A DNA stretch of 64,000 nucleotides from Pseudonocardia sp. TRM90224. Lineage in GTDB: Bacteria > Actinomycetota > Actinomycetes > Mycobacteriales > Pseudonocardiaceae. The notes under the pieces are model-generated. The model did no database searches. It saw only the letters and a program-made list of their open reading frames with translations, and was not told the origin of the DNA. Shown here one piece after another: positions 15,244 to 23,946 of this stretch (the first letter of the stretch is position 1; each line of letters starts with the position of its first letter). The stretch is from NCBI RefSeq assembly GCF_021245725.1, contig NZ_JAJGSX010000002.1, positions 1 through 64,000 of the forward strand, given 5' to 3'. The position numbers and the translations under genes are program-made.

Positions 15244-16581
15244 GTGGCCACCCCTGTTACCTCGCTGCTCGAGCTCGGCATGGCACTGCGCTCACGGGAG
15301 CTCTCCGCGTTGGAGCACGTCACGACGGCGCTCGAGCGGCTCGCCGCCGACACGCACAACGCCGTGATCGTCCTCGACCACGATCGCGCGGTCGCCGAGG
15401 CGGCCGCGCTCGACGATGAGCTCGCCCGGGGTGGATGGCGCGGCCCGCTGCACGGTGTTGCCGTCGGCGTGAAGGACGTAATCGACGTCGAGGGGCTGCC
15501 CACCCGCGCCGGCTCGAACGTGCTCGCCGACGCGCCGCCGGCCGCGGCCGACTCGCCAACGGTCGCGCGGCTGCGCGAGGCGGGCGCCGTGATCGTCGGG
15601 AAGCTGCACACCCACGAGTTCGCCCTCGGCCCGACCGGGGACGTCGCCGCGACCGGGCCCGCGCTGAACCCGCTCGACCCGAGCCGGATCACCGGCGGCT
15701 CGTCGTCGGGCTCGGCGGCCGCGATCGCCGCAGGTCACCTGCCCCTGACGCTGGGCACGGACACCGGGGCGAGCGTGCGGACACCGGCCGCGATGTGCGG
15801 CGTGGTGGGCCTCAAGCCGGCGTTCGGGCACCTCTCGACCGAAGGCACGTTCCCGCTCTCGGAGACGTTCGACCACGTCGGGCTGCTCACCGCCGACGTG
15901 CATTCCGCCTCGGTCGCGTGGGACATCCTCGCGCGCCCCGACGGCACCGGCGGCGGCATCCAGCTGCCGGGCGTCGCCGGCGTGCGGGTCGGGATCCCCG
16001 TCGACGAGTACTGGCGCGCGGCCGACCCGGTGATCGACAAGACCGTCGCGGCCGCCGTCGAGCGGCTGCAGGCCGCCGGTGCGCACATCGTCGAGGTGCG
16101 GACGCCGATGATCGACGAGCTGGCCGCGGTGTATTCGCCGATCGTCGTCGGCGAGGCGTGGGCGACGCACGGGAAGTGGCTCGCCGAGCGGCCGGAGGCC
16201 TACCAGACCGGCACGCGCGAGCGGCTGATGCCGTTCGCCGACCAGTCCGCGCGCGAGTACATCGGCGCGCTGCGGACCCGGCGCCGGCTGGTGCCGCAGT
16301 TGCGGGCCGCCGTCTCCGACGTCGACGTGCTCGTGCTGCCCACCACCCGCCTGCGCCCGACGCCGATCGGGGTCGGCGAGGTCGAGATGGGCGGCACCAC
16401 GGTGCCCGTGCGACCCGCGTTGCTGGCACTCACGCTGCCGTTCAACATCACGGGGTGGGCAGCGGCGTCGGTCCCGGCTGCCGCGAGCGACGGCGGGCTC
16501 CCGGTCGGTGTGCAGGTGGTCGGCGTCAAGCTGGAGGAACGCGGGGTGCTGCGGGTGGCGGGCGCGCTCGCGAACGGCTGA
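15244..16581 (+). CDS. Amidase signature family enzyme
   Basis: This 445-residue protein has the Ser-cisSer-Lys triad: the Lys in VGVKDVIDVEG, and the serines in TGGSSSGSAAAIAAG and GTDTGASVRTPAA. The usual GGS in the last motif reads GAS here. Members hydrolyse amides, including indoleacetamide and aryl or short-chain amides, and the GatA subunit belongs to the same fold; there is no gatB/C nearby, so this is a catabolic amidase. GTG at 15244 was chosen because an upstream extension of 50 residues overlaps the M20 gene and is not conserved. Confidence 0.9.
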   Translation: MATPVTSLLELGMALRSRELSALEHVTTALERLAADTHNAVIVLDHDRAVAEAAALDDELARGGWRGPLHGVAVGVKDVIDVEGLPTRAGSNVLADAPPAAADSPTVARLREAGAVIVGKLHTHEFALGPTGDVAATGPALNPLDPSRITGGSSSGSAAAIAAGHLPLTLGTDTGASVRTPAAMCGVVGLKPAFGHLSTEGTFPLSETFDHVGLLTADVHSASVAWDILARPDGTGGGIQLPGVAGVRVGIPVDEYWRAADPVIDKTVAAAVERLQAAGAHIVEVRTPMIDELAAVYSPIVVGEAWATHGKWLAERPEAYQTGTRERLMPFADQSAREYIGALRTRRRLVPQLRAAVSDVDVLVLPTTRLRPTPIGVGEVEMGGTTVPVRPALLALTLPFNITGWAAASVPAAASDGGLPVGVQVVGVKLEERGVLRVAGALANG

Positions 16582-16605
16582 CCCCGCTCGCGTACCTTTC
16601 ACAGC

Positions 16606-17547
16606 GTGACTGAACGAGCGGTGTGCGTGATCGGCGCCGGGTTGATCGGGGGGTCGCTGATGCGGGCCGCCGAGAAGGCGGGCCGCCCCGTATGGGGGGT
16701 GAGCGCCTCGGCCGGGACCGCCGCCGAGGCGCATTCCGACGGGTTCGAGGTCACCACGGACACCGACGACGCGCTGCACCGGGCTGCCGCTGCCGACGCG
16801 CTGGTGGTGCTCGCCGTGCCACTTCCGGCGCTGCCGGACGTGCTGCGCCGCGTCGACGCGGTCGCCCCGACCTGCCGGCTCACCGATGCCGTCAGCGTCA
16901 AGGTCGCGACCGCCGATGCGATCAGCCGGTTCGCACCGCGCGCCCGCTACGTGGGCGGGCACCCGATGGCGGGCACCGCGGAGTCGGGCTGGGGCGCCGG
17001 CAACGCGGATCTGTTCGTCGACGCCGCGTGGGTCGTCGCCGCCGACGACGAGCTCGACAAGGAGGTCTGGGCCGACGTCGCCGAGCTGGCGTGGGCGTGC
17101 GGCGCCCGGGTCGTCCCCGCGGCCGCCGACGAGCACGACCTGGCCGTCGCGAAGGTCTCGCACCTCCCGCACCTGCTGGCCGCGGTGCTCGCGGCCGTCG
17201 GCGCGGCTGGGGAGGACGATCTTGCCCTCTCGCTGGCCGCCTCGTCGTTCGCCGACGGCACGAGGGTCGCGGGCACGCGGCCGGAGCTGGTGCTGGCGAT
17301 GTGCGAGGGCAACCGCGATGCGCTGCTCGCCGCTGTCGACGACGCGCTCGGCCGGATGGGCGCGATGCGCGGCGCGCTCGCCTCGACCGGTGGGCTGGCG
17401 GCGACGGTCAAGGCAGGTCACGCGGGCAGGCAGCGGTGGGCAGCCACCCGCGACCCGCAGGCGGTGCGCATCACCGGGCGCGAGACGTTCGCCCAGCTGC
17501 GTGATCTCGGCCGGCGCGGCGACGTCGCCGTCGGCTGGAAGCGCTGA
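16606..17547 (+). CDS. tyrA: Prephenate dehydrogenase
   Basis: This 313-residue enzyme has an N-terminal Rossmann motif VIGAGLIGGSLMRAA for NAD(P) and the TyrA signature GGHPMAGTAESGWGAGNADL, which contains the catalytic His region. The C-terminal half is the helical dimerisation domain (HDLAVAKVSHLPHLLA). It converts prephenate to 4-hydroxyphenylpyruvate on the way to tyrosine. There is no ACT domain and no fused chorismate mutase. The GTG start is separated from the amidase by 24 bp. Confidence 0.92.
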   Translation: MTERAVCVIGAGLIGGSLMRAAEKAGRPVWGVSASAGTAAEAHSDGFEVTTDTDDALHRAAAADALVVLAVPLPALPDVLRRVDAVAPTCRLTDAVSVKVATADAISRFAPRARYVGGHPMAGTAESGWGAGNADLFVDAAWVVAADDELDKEVWADVAELAWACGARVVPAAADEHDLAVAKVSHLPHLLAAVLAAVGAAGEDDLALSLAASSFADGTRVAGTRPELVLAMCEGNRDALLAAVDDALGRMGAMRGALASTGGLAATVKAGHAGRQRWAATRDPQAVRITGRETFAQLRDLGRRGDVAVGWKR

Positions 17548-17553
17548 CGCGCG

Positions 17554-18165
17554 TCAGCTCACCGCGACCGCGTCGCGGCCTTCGAGCCTGTTCGCCACAC
17601 CGGGGTACCGGACGACCACCCCGTCGGCGTCGACGACCAGCTCGGCGTTGAACCCCTCCGTGCTGAAGCCGATCACGGCGAACCCGTCGGCATCGAGCGT
17701 GGAGATCGTGCGGTAGTGCTGCTCGACGAGTGTCACCTCCAGCTGGGGCAGCGACACGTACACCATCGGCAGGGTGTGCTCGCCGGCCTCGCGGTGCAGG
17801 TTCAGCCGGCGGATCGGCAGCGAGTTGAAGAGCACGCAACCGGCGAGGTCGACGTCGCGCGCGCCGCCGAGGTCGGTGCGTTCACCGCCGGCGCCGGTGT
17901 CGAGCAACCAGAAGTTGTCCTCGGTGCGGTTGATCGTCAGATGCCGCTCGCGCTCGGCGTTCGCGCTGGTCAGCGACAGGCGCTCGAACCGGCCACCCTC
18001 CGTCACGACCAGCCGGTAGGACGCCGAGAAGTCGCCGTCGGGCTCGACCCTGATCTGCCTGCCGAACGCGCGGAGCCCGCCGTCTCCGCCGAAGCTGAGC
18101 CGGGTGCCTTCCAACCCGTGGCCGTCCTCGGACTGCCACGTCACCATCGTCGTCACGTTCGCCAC
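17554..18165 (-). CDS. Putative glycolipid-binding family protein
   Basis: This 203-residue, beta-rich soluble protein matches the 'putative glycolipid-binding' family seen in many actinobacteria and proteobacteria: an opening VTWQSEDGHGLEGTRLS, a central LTINRTEDNFWLLD, and LAGCVLFNSLPIRRLNL. The real ligand and role are unknown. It converges on tyrA with 6 bp between stops. A strong terminator (18184-18209) lies upstream, so the gene must have its own promoter or be leaderless. Confidence 0.8.
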   Translation of the reverse strand: MANVTTMVTWQSEDGHGLEGTRLSFGGDGGLRAFGRQIRVEPDGDFSASYRLVVTEGGRFERLSLTSANAERERHLTINRTEDNFWLLDTGAGGERTDLGGARDVDLAGCVLFNSLPIRRLNLHREAGEHTLPMVYVSLPQLEVTLVEQHYRTISTLDADGFAVIGFSTEGFNAELVVDADGVVVRYPGVANRLEGRDAVAVS

Positions 18166-18183
18166 GGTAGTCGACGCTCCGTA

Positions 18184-18209
18184 GCCGCCCCCTCGGGTGA
18201 GGGGGCGGC
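18184..18209 (-). terminator. Terminator after the antitoxin-like gene
   Basis: GCCGCCCCCTC (18184-18194) pairs perfectly with GAGGGGGCGGC (18199-18209) around a GGGT loop, an 11-bp GC stem starting 8 nt past the stop of the 18217 gene. It separates that gene from the glycolipid-binding gene. Confidence 0.8.
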
Positions 18210-18216
18210 GGCGGGA

Positions 18217-18432
18217 TCAGGCTTCGGCGGGCGGCGCGGCGGGAGGCGCCGCAGGTGCACCCTCGCCGCCCGGGATCATGTCCTTGAGCTTGTCGACGGC
18301 CATGTCGACCTGCTCGCCGTGGCCGTACTTCTCCTTGACGATGTCGCCGACCTTCTCGGCGGCCATCTCGACCTTGTCGCCGTGCTCGTTGAGCAGCTCT
18401 CCGGCCTTGCCGGCCAGCGCGTTGAAGTCCAC
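18217..18432 (-). CDS. Small antitoxin-like protein (Rv0909/MT0933 family)
   Basis: This 71-residue protein has amphipathic helical repeats (AGKAGELLNEHGDKVEMAAE, then KVGDIVKEKYGHGEQVD) ending in an Ala/Pro-rich tail. The pattern matches the actinobacterial MT0933-like antitoxin family. The GTG 18432 start follows AAGAAGGGGG. No toxin gene lies beside it: the neighbours are a DNA ligase upstream and a terminator downstream. It may therefore be an orphan antitoxin or a stress protein of the same fold. Confidence 0.65.
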   Translation of the reverse strand: MDFNALAGKAGELLNEHGDKVEMAAEKVGDIVKEKYGHGEQVDMAVDKLKDMIPGGEGAPAAPPAAPPAEA

Positions 18433-18498
18433 TCTGATGCGCCCCCTTCTTGAGCGTTGACGAGGCAACATCCTGCCGCGCCCGCTGCCGGAGGGCTA

Positions 18499-19404
18499 CT
18501 ACGTGCGCGCCACCTGATCGGGTTCGACGTCGTCCCTGACCCCCCGGTAGACCGTCCGCCGCAACGTCCCCGACCTGGCATGACCGTCGAAGGACACCTC
18601 GACCGCAACCGTGGGGAGGCACCACCGCGCGCCTGTGCTGTCCGCGCGCGGCGGCGGCTCGACGAACGGCAACCCCTTCGCCGGCTCCAGCCGTTGCTCG
18701 AGCATCCGCACGGCGACGTCGGACGCGGCGCCGACGCCGACGCGGCCCACGTAGCGCAAGCCGCCGCGCTCGGGGACGCCGAGCAGCAACGACCCGATCC
18801 GGGAGCGGCCGGGCAGCCAGCCGCCGACCACGCACACCTGCGCCTCGCGGTGCGTCACGCCGACCCAGCAGCTGCTGCGACGTCCTGGCTGGTAGCGGCC
18901 GTCCCGGCGCTTGGCGATCACGCCTTCCATGCCGCGTTGCGCGGTCGCGACCAGCAGCGCCTCGCCGTCGGGGTACGCGGGCGAGAGCATCATCGTCGGC
19001 ACCGCGACGAGGTCCATCCGCTCGAGCGTTCCGCGGCGCTCCTCGTAAGGGCGCTCCATCAGCGGGACGCCGTAGAGCCGCAGCACGTCGAACACCATGT
19101 AGGTGACGGGCCGGGACGCAACGGCACGCGGGTCGAGCGGGCCGTACATGCGCTCGTTGAGCGCGGCGAAGCTCGGCACACCACCCTCGAGCATCACGAC
19201 CTCGCCGTCGAGCAGGACGTCCGGCGCGAGCGCCACGATGCCGCTCAGCTCGGGAAACGTCGCCGTGACGTCACGCCCCGCGGCGGTGAGGCGCAGCACG
19301 CCGTCGACGACGTCGGCGACCAGCCGAACGCCGTCCCACTTCACCTCGAACAGCCATTCCGGCCCCGCCGGAAGGGTTCCAGGGGTGGCGAGCATGGGCT
19401 GCAC
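18499..19404 (-). CDS. ATP-dependent DNA ligase (LigC/LigD ligase-domain type)
   Basis: This 301-residue stand-alone ligase has the nucleotidyl-lysine motif EVKWDGVRLVAD, motif III-like DVLLDGEVVML, motif IV GMEGVIAKRRDGRYQPGRR and an OB-fold with VGVTHREAQVCVVGGW. No polymerase or nuclease domain is fused, unlike full LigD. It faces ku across a 51-bp divergent promoter region, so the two probably act together in non-homologous end joining. Full LigD could be elsewhere in the genome. Confidence 0.88.
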   Translation of the reverse strand: MQPMLATPGTLPAGPEWLFEVKWDGVRLVADVVDGVLRLTAAGRDVTATFPELSGIVALAPDVLLDGEVVMLEGGVPSFAALNERMYGPLDPRAVASRPVTYMVFDVLRLYGVPLMERPYEERRGTLERMDLVAVPTMMLSPAYPDGEALLVATAQRGMEGVIAKRRDGRYQPGRRSSCWVGVTHREAQVCVVGGWLPGRSRIGSLLLGVPERGGLRYVGRVGVGAASDVAVRMLEQRLEPAKGLPFVEPPPRADSTGARWCLPTVAVEVSFDGHARSGTLRRTVYRGVRDDVEPDQVART

Positions 19405-19455
19405 ACGGTCATGCTGTCACTGAAGGCGATCTCCTGCGGACGAACAGGGGCACGA

Positions 19456-20364
19456 ATGCGCGCGATGTGGAGTGGCGCGGTGTCGTTCGGTTTGGTCAGT
19501 GTGCCGATCAAGCTGTACTCGGCGACGACCAACCACGACATCAGGTTCCACCAGGTCCACTCGGCCGACGGGGGGCGGATCAAGTACAAGCGCACCTGCT
19601 CGATCGACGGCGAGGAGGTCGAGTACGCCGACATCGTCAAGGGCTACGAGACCGAGGACGGCGAGCTCATCACGCTCACCGAGGAGGACCTCGACACGCT
19701 GCCGCAGGCGTCCGGCCACGAGATCGACGTGATCGAGTTCGTCCCCGCCGACCAGATCGACCCGCTGCTGTTCGACAAGAGCTACTACCTCGAACCGGAG
19801 GCGAAGGCGGCGAAGCCCTACGCGCTGCTGCGCGAGGCGCTCGTGCAGACCGACCGGATGGCCGTGGTCCGGGTCGCGCTGCGCCAGCGGGAGAGCATCG
19901 CGCTGCTGCGGGTGCGCGACAAGGCCATCGTCCTGCAGACGATGCTGTGGCCCGACGAGGTGCGCGAGCCCGAGTTCGACATCCTCGAGACGGAGGTCGA
20001 GCTGCGGCCCCAGGAGCTGCAGATGGCCGCGTCGCTCGTGGAGAGCCTCGGCGCCGACTTCGACGCCCAGCAGTTCCACGACGAGTACCGCGACGCCGTC
20101 GAGGCGCTCATCGAGCGCAAGCGGACCACCGGCGACACCCGCCCTGCGCCCGTCGTCGAGAAGCCCAGCGACGAGGGCGACAGCATGACCGACCTGCTCA
20201 CGGCGCTGCAGCGCAGCGTCGAGGCCGCCCGCGCGGCGTCGGGCAAGGAGGAACCGGAGCCCGCGGCCGCGCCGGCGAAGAAGGCGCCGGCCAAACGGGC
20301 ACCGAAGAAGGCCGACGCCGACGCCGACGAGGCAGCCAAGCCCCGCAAGCGCAAGCCCGCCTGA
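19456..20364 (+). CDS. ku: Ku protein, non-homologous end-joining DNA-end binding
   Basis: This 302-residue bacterial Ku opens with MWSGAVSFGLVSVPIKLYSA, which is diagnostic, and has the core KYKRTCSIDGEEVEY and FDKSYYLEPE, forming a DNA-encircling homodimer. The last 60 residues are Lys/Ala/Pro-rich (AKKAPAKRAPKKAD), a flexible tail known in actinobacterial Ku to recruit ligase and contact DNA. It is divergent from the DNA ligase. The ATG at 19456 gives MRAMWSGA. Confidence 0.95.
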   Translation: MRAMWSGAVSFGLVSVPIKLYSATTNHDIRFHQVHSADGGRIKYKRTCSIDGEEVEYADIVKGYETEDGELITLTEEDLDTLPQASGHEIDVIEFVPADQIDPLLFDKSYYLEPEAKAAKPYALLREALVQTDRMAVVRVALRQRESIALLRVRDKAIVLQTMLWPDEVREPEFDILETEVELRPQELQMAASLVESLGADFDAQQFHDEYRDAVEALIERKRTTGDTRPAPVVEKPSDEGDSMTDLLTALQRSVEAARAASGKEEPEPAAAPAKKAPAKRAPKKADADADEAAKPRKRKPA

Positions 20365-20367
20365 CGG

Positions 20368-20440
20368 CGAGTCGGGGTAGGCCCGTGCGCGAGTCGGGGC
20401 CGTGCGCGAGTCGGGGCCATACAGTGCACGAGTCGGGTCG
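20368..20440. repeat. Short tandem repeat after ku
   Basis: Four imperfect tandem units based on GTGCGCGAGTCGGGGCC (each containing CGAGTCGGG) begin 4 bp after the ku stop and run up to palindromic repeat C2. It is non-coding and probably a slippage-prone 3' region. Confidence 0.7.
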
Positions 20441-20462
20441 GATGCGTGCGTTCCGCACGCGT

Positions 20463-20517
20463 GGGCAGGAAAGCCACTTTCAGGCCCTCACAGGGCAGGA
20501 AAGTGGCTTTCCTGCCC
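20463..20517. repeat. Palindromic repeat family C, copy C2
   Basis: The left unit GGGCAGGAAAGCCACTTTCA.. (20463-20487) and right unit GGGCAGGAAAGTGGCTTTCC.. (20493-20517) are each palindromic and complementary to each other. It lies between convergent ku and the LCP gene, with the same core (CAGGAAAGCCACTTTC) as C1 and C3. Confidence 0.88.
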
Positions 20518-20570
20518 TCCCCGGACCCGACGTGTGCCGGTCCGGGGTCTCGCGCAGGATCCTCGTCCGA

Positions 20571-21755
20571 TCAGGGGCCGAGCGCGCTCTGCGGCGGCTT
20601 CTGGTCCTCCGCGAGGGCCTTGAACAGCGCGGAGGCGCGGTTCTTGTCCCAGTTCACCTCACCGTCGCGGACCGGGACGGTGGTGGAGATGCCGGTCGAG
20701 AGCCCGCGCATCGCGAGCCCGAGGCCTGCGAGGTGCCAGACGTGGTCGCCGCTGTCGACGGTGATGGCCTTCGAGAGGCCGTTGGACAGCGGGACGATCC
20801 GGAACGGGTTGAGCAGCGTGCCGGGGCTGGTGACCTTGTCGAGCAGCGCCGCGAGGAAGGCCCGCTGCCGCTCGACCCGCCCGAAGTCGGACGACGCCGT
20901 CGCGCGGGTGCGGACGTAGCCGAGCGCGGTGGGGCCGTCGAGGGTCTGGCAGCCGGCCTTGATGTCCAGCGCCGCCTTCGGGTCCTTGATCGCCTCGGGC
21001 ACGCAGAGCTCGACCCCGCCGACGGCGTCGCCGACCGAGACGATGCCGAGGAAGCCGATCTCCGCGTAGTGGTCGATGCGCAGACCGGTGGCCTGCTCGA
21101 CCGTCTTCACGAGCAGCTCGGGCCCGCCGCCGTCGGGCCCGCCGCCCCGCCCGTACGCCGAGTTGATCTTCGCCTTGCCGTGGCCGGGAATGCTCACGAT
21201 GGAGTCGCGCGGGATGCTGACCAGCACCGTGCCGCTGCTGCCGGTGTGCAGCAGCATGATCGTGTCGGTGAGCTGCGACTCCTCGTCGCCGGTCGCGTAC
21301 TTCTTGCGCTCCTCCGGCGTGAGCTTCTGCCGGCTGTCGGAGCCGACGATCAGCCAATTGGTGCCCGCCGACGCGGCCGTGCTGTCGGCCGGCAGGGCCG
21401 GCGTGCGGTTCAGCGTGCCGTCGATGTAGACCCCGAAGCCGACCAGCGCGAGCACCAGCACCAGCGCGACGATGCCGATCCGCCTGCCCCAGCGCGGCCT
21501 GCGCCCCGGACGGGGCCGCGTCGGCCTGCCGGGCCCGCGCGGCGGGCCACTGCGCCTCGCCCCATCGCGCCCGGCTCCGTTGGGCGGCCCGCTGCGCACC
21601 GGACGGCCACGCTGCGGCGGCGCGCCGCGGTAGGCATCAGGAGGGAGCACGGCAGTCTCGGGGGGTCGACGCGACTGCTGCTGCGGCCGACCCCAGCCCG
21701 GCGAGCCACCCCTGCGCGGGGGTGGCGGGCCGGGCGGCCCGTAGTTCCAGTTCAT
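20571..21755 (-). CDS. LytR-CpsA-Psr (LCP) family cell-wall glycopolymer transferase
   Basis: This 394-residue single-pass membrane protein has a long Pro/Arg-rich cytoplasmic N-terminus (residues 1-90), one helix (IGIVALVLVLALVGFGVYI) and an extracellular LCP domain. LCP features are NWLIVGSDSR, TDTIMLLHTG, VSIPRDSIV, INSAYGRGG and the Arg-containing VRTRATASSDFGRVERQ. LCP proteins attach undecaprenyl-linked glycopolymers such as arabinogalactan to peptidoglycan. The ATG start has AGGAGGGG upstream. Confidence 0.93.
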   Translation of the reverse strand: MNWNYGPPGPPPPRRGGSPGWGRPQQQSRRPPETAVLPPDAYRGAPPQRGRPVRSGPPNGAGRDGARRSGPPRGPGRPTRPRPGRRPRWGRRIGIVALVLVLALVGFGVYIDGTLNRTPALPADSTAASAGTNWLIVGSDSRQKLTPEERKKYATGDEESQLTDTIMLLHTGSSGTVLVSIPRDSIVSIPGHGKAKINSAYGRGGGPDGGGPELLVKTVEQATGLRIDHYAEIGFLGIVSVGDAVGGVELCVPEAIKDPKAALDIKAGCQTLDGPTALGYVRTRATASSDFGRVERQRAFLAALLDKVTSPGTLLNPFRIVPLSNGLSKAITVDSGDHVWHLAGLGLAMRGLSTGISTTVPVRDGEVNWDKNRASALFKALAEDQKPPQSALGP

Positions 21756-21826
21756 GGCTCACCCCTCCTGCTTCACAGTGAAAGACGTGTGAGCGGCCGA
21801 TCCGGTTCCGGGGCGCGACGCACGCC

Positions 21827-22348
21827 TCAGTCGGACATCAGCCGCTCGCCCTCGAAGAGCCCCAGCTCCTCGGCGTAGAACTCGATGCCGACACCGTTGG
21901 GATCGCGGATGTAGAGGCTGTTTTCGACCCCGCGGTCGGGGCCGAGGTAGTCGATGCCGGCCTCGTCCAGCCGCTTGCGCATCTCCGCGAAGTTCTCCGG
22001 CGACGTCGAGAGGGCGAGGTGCTGCGCGGCCCCGATCGTCTCGGAGTAGTCGGGGTGGTCGTGGCCGGGGAAGTCGAAGAACCCGAGCAGGTTGCGGTTG
22101 CCGATGTCGAAGAAGAAGTGGCTGGAGCCGCGGTAGTCGCGGTTCTCCACCAGCTCCACCAGCGGGAACCCGAGCAGGTCCTGGTAGAACTTGATCGTTT
22201 CTTCGACGTCGCGGGCGACCAGCGCGAGGTGGTGCACACCGCGCACGGTGCTGGCGGGCCGCTCGTCGAGCGGGCGCAGGTACTTCTCCTTGAGCGCAGT
22301 GCGGCGGGCTCGCACGGCTTCCAGCTCGGCACCTTCAGGCTGTGGCAT
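21827..22348 (-). CDS. VOC-family (glyoxalase/extradiol dioxygenase-like) protein
   Basis: This 173-residue protein contains a vicinal oxygen chelate domain: VHHLALVARDVEETIKFYQD with the first metal His, then HLALSTSPENFAEM and SLYIRDPNGVGIEFY with the terminal Glu ligand. About 35 residues of charged helix precede the domain. Possible activities include lactoylglutathione lyase-like, dioxygenase or antibiotic-binding roles, and none can be chosen from sequence. The ribosome binding site GGGAAG supports the ATG start. Confidence 0.85.
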   Translation of the reverse strand: MPQPEGAELEAVRARRTALKEKYLRPLDERPASTVRGVHHLALVARDVEETIKFYQDLLGFPLVELVENRDYRGSSHFFFDIGNRNLLGFFDFPGHDHPDYSETIGAAQHLALSTSPENFAEMRKRLDEAGIDYLGPDRGVENSLYIRDPNGVGIEFYAEELGLFEGERLMSD

Positions 22349-22397
22349 CGGAGCTTCCCTTCCTCGGAGCGTCGTACCGACGGAACGGTAGTTGCAC

Positions 22398-23141
22398 CTA
22401 CAACATTCCTGCGTTGATCACGAGCCCGTCGTGCGCCGCGCTATGACCGACGTCGTCCAACCGCGCGAGCATCGACGGACCCATGTGCGTGAGCACGAGC
22501 TGCCCCGCACGCAGGTCGTCAGCGTGCTCCCGCAACGTCGTGTAGTCGAGGTGGTAGCGGACCGGACGATCGAACGTGTACGCCTCGCACGCGAACACGT
22601 CTGCGCCGTCGGCGGCGTCGACCAGCGCAGGGGTCCACGCCGTGTCGCCGGAGTAGCCGAAGTCGGCGCCGCCGGCCGCTACCCGAACGGCCAGCGACGG
22701 CGCGCCGCTCGCGTGATCCACCTCCCAGCTGCGGACCTGCCACGGCCCGGCGCTGCGCTGCCCGCCGGTTCCGTCCAGTTCGACCACGTCGACGGTGAAG
22801 CGGCGCTGCACCGCCGTCGAGCCGGGGTAGAGCGTCTCCATCGCGGTGCGCAGCCGCTCGCCGGTGCCGGCCGGTCCGAGCACCGTCAACGGGCGGGTGC
22901 GACGGGCGAACTGGCCGTCGAGCACGAGGAAGGGCAGCCCGCCGAAGTGGTCGCCGTGCAGGTGGCTGATCACAACCACGTCGACCTCACCGGGATCGAC
23001 GCCCTGCGCCTTCATCGCGGTGAGGCTCGTGGCGCCACAGTCGACGAGCGCGGTGGCGCCGTCGACACGAAGCCGGATGCAGGTCTGGAACCGACCGCCG
23101 GAGCCGAACGCGTCGCCGCTCCCGACGAACCGGATCTCCAC
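22398..23141 (-). CDS. MBL-fold metal-dependent hydrolase (RNase Z-like group)
   Basis: This 247-residue protein opens with EIRFVGSGDAFGSGGRFQTC and carries the zinc motif SHLHGDHFGGLPFL, then SGDTAWTPAL (metal Asp) and a final LTHMGPSML His. The opening and motif spacing resemble the RNase Z/phosphodiesterase-like branch, although a tRNA-processing role is not implied. The GTG 23141 start is supported by GGGAGAG 8 nt upstream. It is divergent from the nucleoside phosphorylase with only 37 bp between starts, so the two promoters must overlap. Confidence 0.87.
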   Translation of the reverse strand: MEIRFVGSGDAFGSGGRFQTCIRLRVDGATALVDCGATSLTAMKAQGVDPGEVDVVVISHLHGDHFGGLPFLVLDGQFARRTRPLTVLGPAGTGERLRTAMETLYPGSTAVQRRFTVDVVELDGTGGQRSAGPWQVRSWEVDHASGAPSLAVRVAAGGADFGYSGDTAWTPALVDAADGADVFACEAYTFDRPVRYHLDYTTLREHADDLRAGQLVLTHMGPSMLARLDDVGHSAAHDGLVINAGML

Positions 23142-23178
23142 GGCCGGCACTCTCCCACCGCAGGGCAGGATCGGCACG

Positions 23179-23940
23179 GTGGACGTGCCATTGCTGGAAG
23201 ACGATCTCGACTCCGACGGGGTGCTGCACCCCGCCGCCGTGCTGGGCGGCAAGCGCGACGGGATGCCGGAGACCGCCGTGCTGTGCTTCTTCCAAGAGGT
23301 GATCGACGAGCTCATCGCTGCCGGTGCCGGCGTGCTCATGCGCCTGTCCTCCGAGCGCGGACGGACGCCGGTGCTGGTCACCGAGGTCGACGGGCAGCCG
23401 CTCGCCGTGATGAACCCCGGCGTCGGCGCGCCGCTCGCGGTGATGCACATGGAGGAACTGATCGAGCTGGGCGCCCGCCGGATCGTCGCGGTCGGGGGTG
23501 CCGGCGCGCTGCTGCCGGAGCTGACGCTCGGGCACGCGGTCGTCGTCGAGAGCGCCGTGCGCGACGAGGGCACGTCGTTCCACTACCTGCCGCCCGGGCG
23601 GGTGGTCGACGCCGACCCGGAAGGGGTTGCCGCGCTCACTGCGCTGCTCGACGACGAGGGGGTCGCCTACCTCACCGCACGCACGTGGACGACCGACGCG
23701 ATCTACCGCGAGACCCGCTCCCGCGTCGCGCGCCGGATCGAGGAGGGCTGTGCGGTGGTCGAGATGGAGGCGGCGTCCTTCATCGCGGCGGCCCGGTACC
23801 GCGGGGTCCGGTTCGCGCAGCTCCTCCTGGCCGGCGACACGCTGGCGGGTGAGACCTGGGACAGCCGGAGCTGGACGAAGGCCCGCGACCCGCGCGCGGC
23901 GCTCTTCACGCTGGCGTCCAAGGCCGCGCTGACCCTCTGA
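23179..23940 (+). CDS. Nucleoside phosphorylase family protein
   Basis: This 253-residue protein belongs to the PNP/uridine phosphorylase superfamily. Phosphate and nucleoside loops appear as NPGVGAPLAVMHMEELIELG and VGGAGALLPEL, and the ribose-binding signature is VVEMEAASFIAAARYRG. The sequence is not close enough to assign a base preference. GTG 23179 is preceded by AGGA. It converges on the maleylpyruvate isomerase-type gene with 6 bp between stops. Confidence 0.85.
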   Translation: MDVPLLEDDLDSDGVLHPAAVLGGKRDGMPETAVLCFFQEVIDELIAAGAGVLMRLSSERGRTPVLVTEVDGQPLAVMNPGVGAPLAVMHMEELIELGARRIVAVGGAGALLPELTLGHAVVVESAVRDEGTSFHYLPPGRVVDADPEGVAALTALLDDEGVAYLTARTWTTDAIYRETRSRVARRIEEGCAVVEMEAASFIAAARYRGVRFAQLLLAGDTLAGETWDSRSWTKARDPRAALFTLASKAALTL

Positions 23941-23946
23941 CGCCTG

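Noticed and set aside
18499..19404. Full-length LigD
   Set aside because: Only the ligase domain is present. No polymerase or 3'-phosphoesterase domain is encoded on either side.
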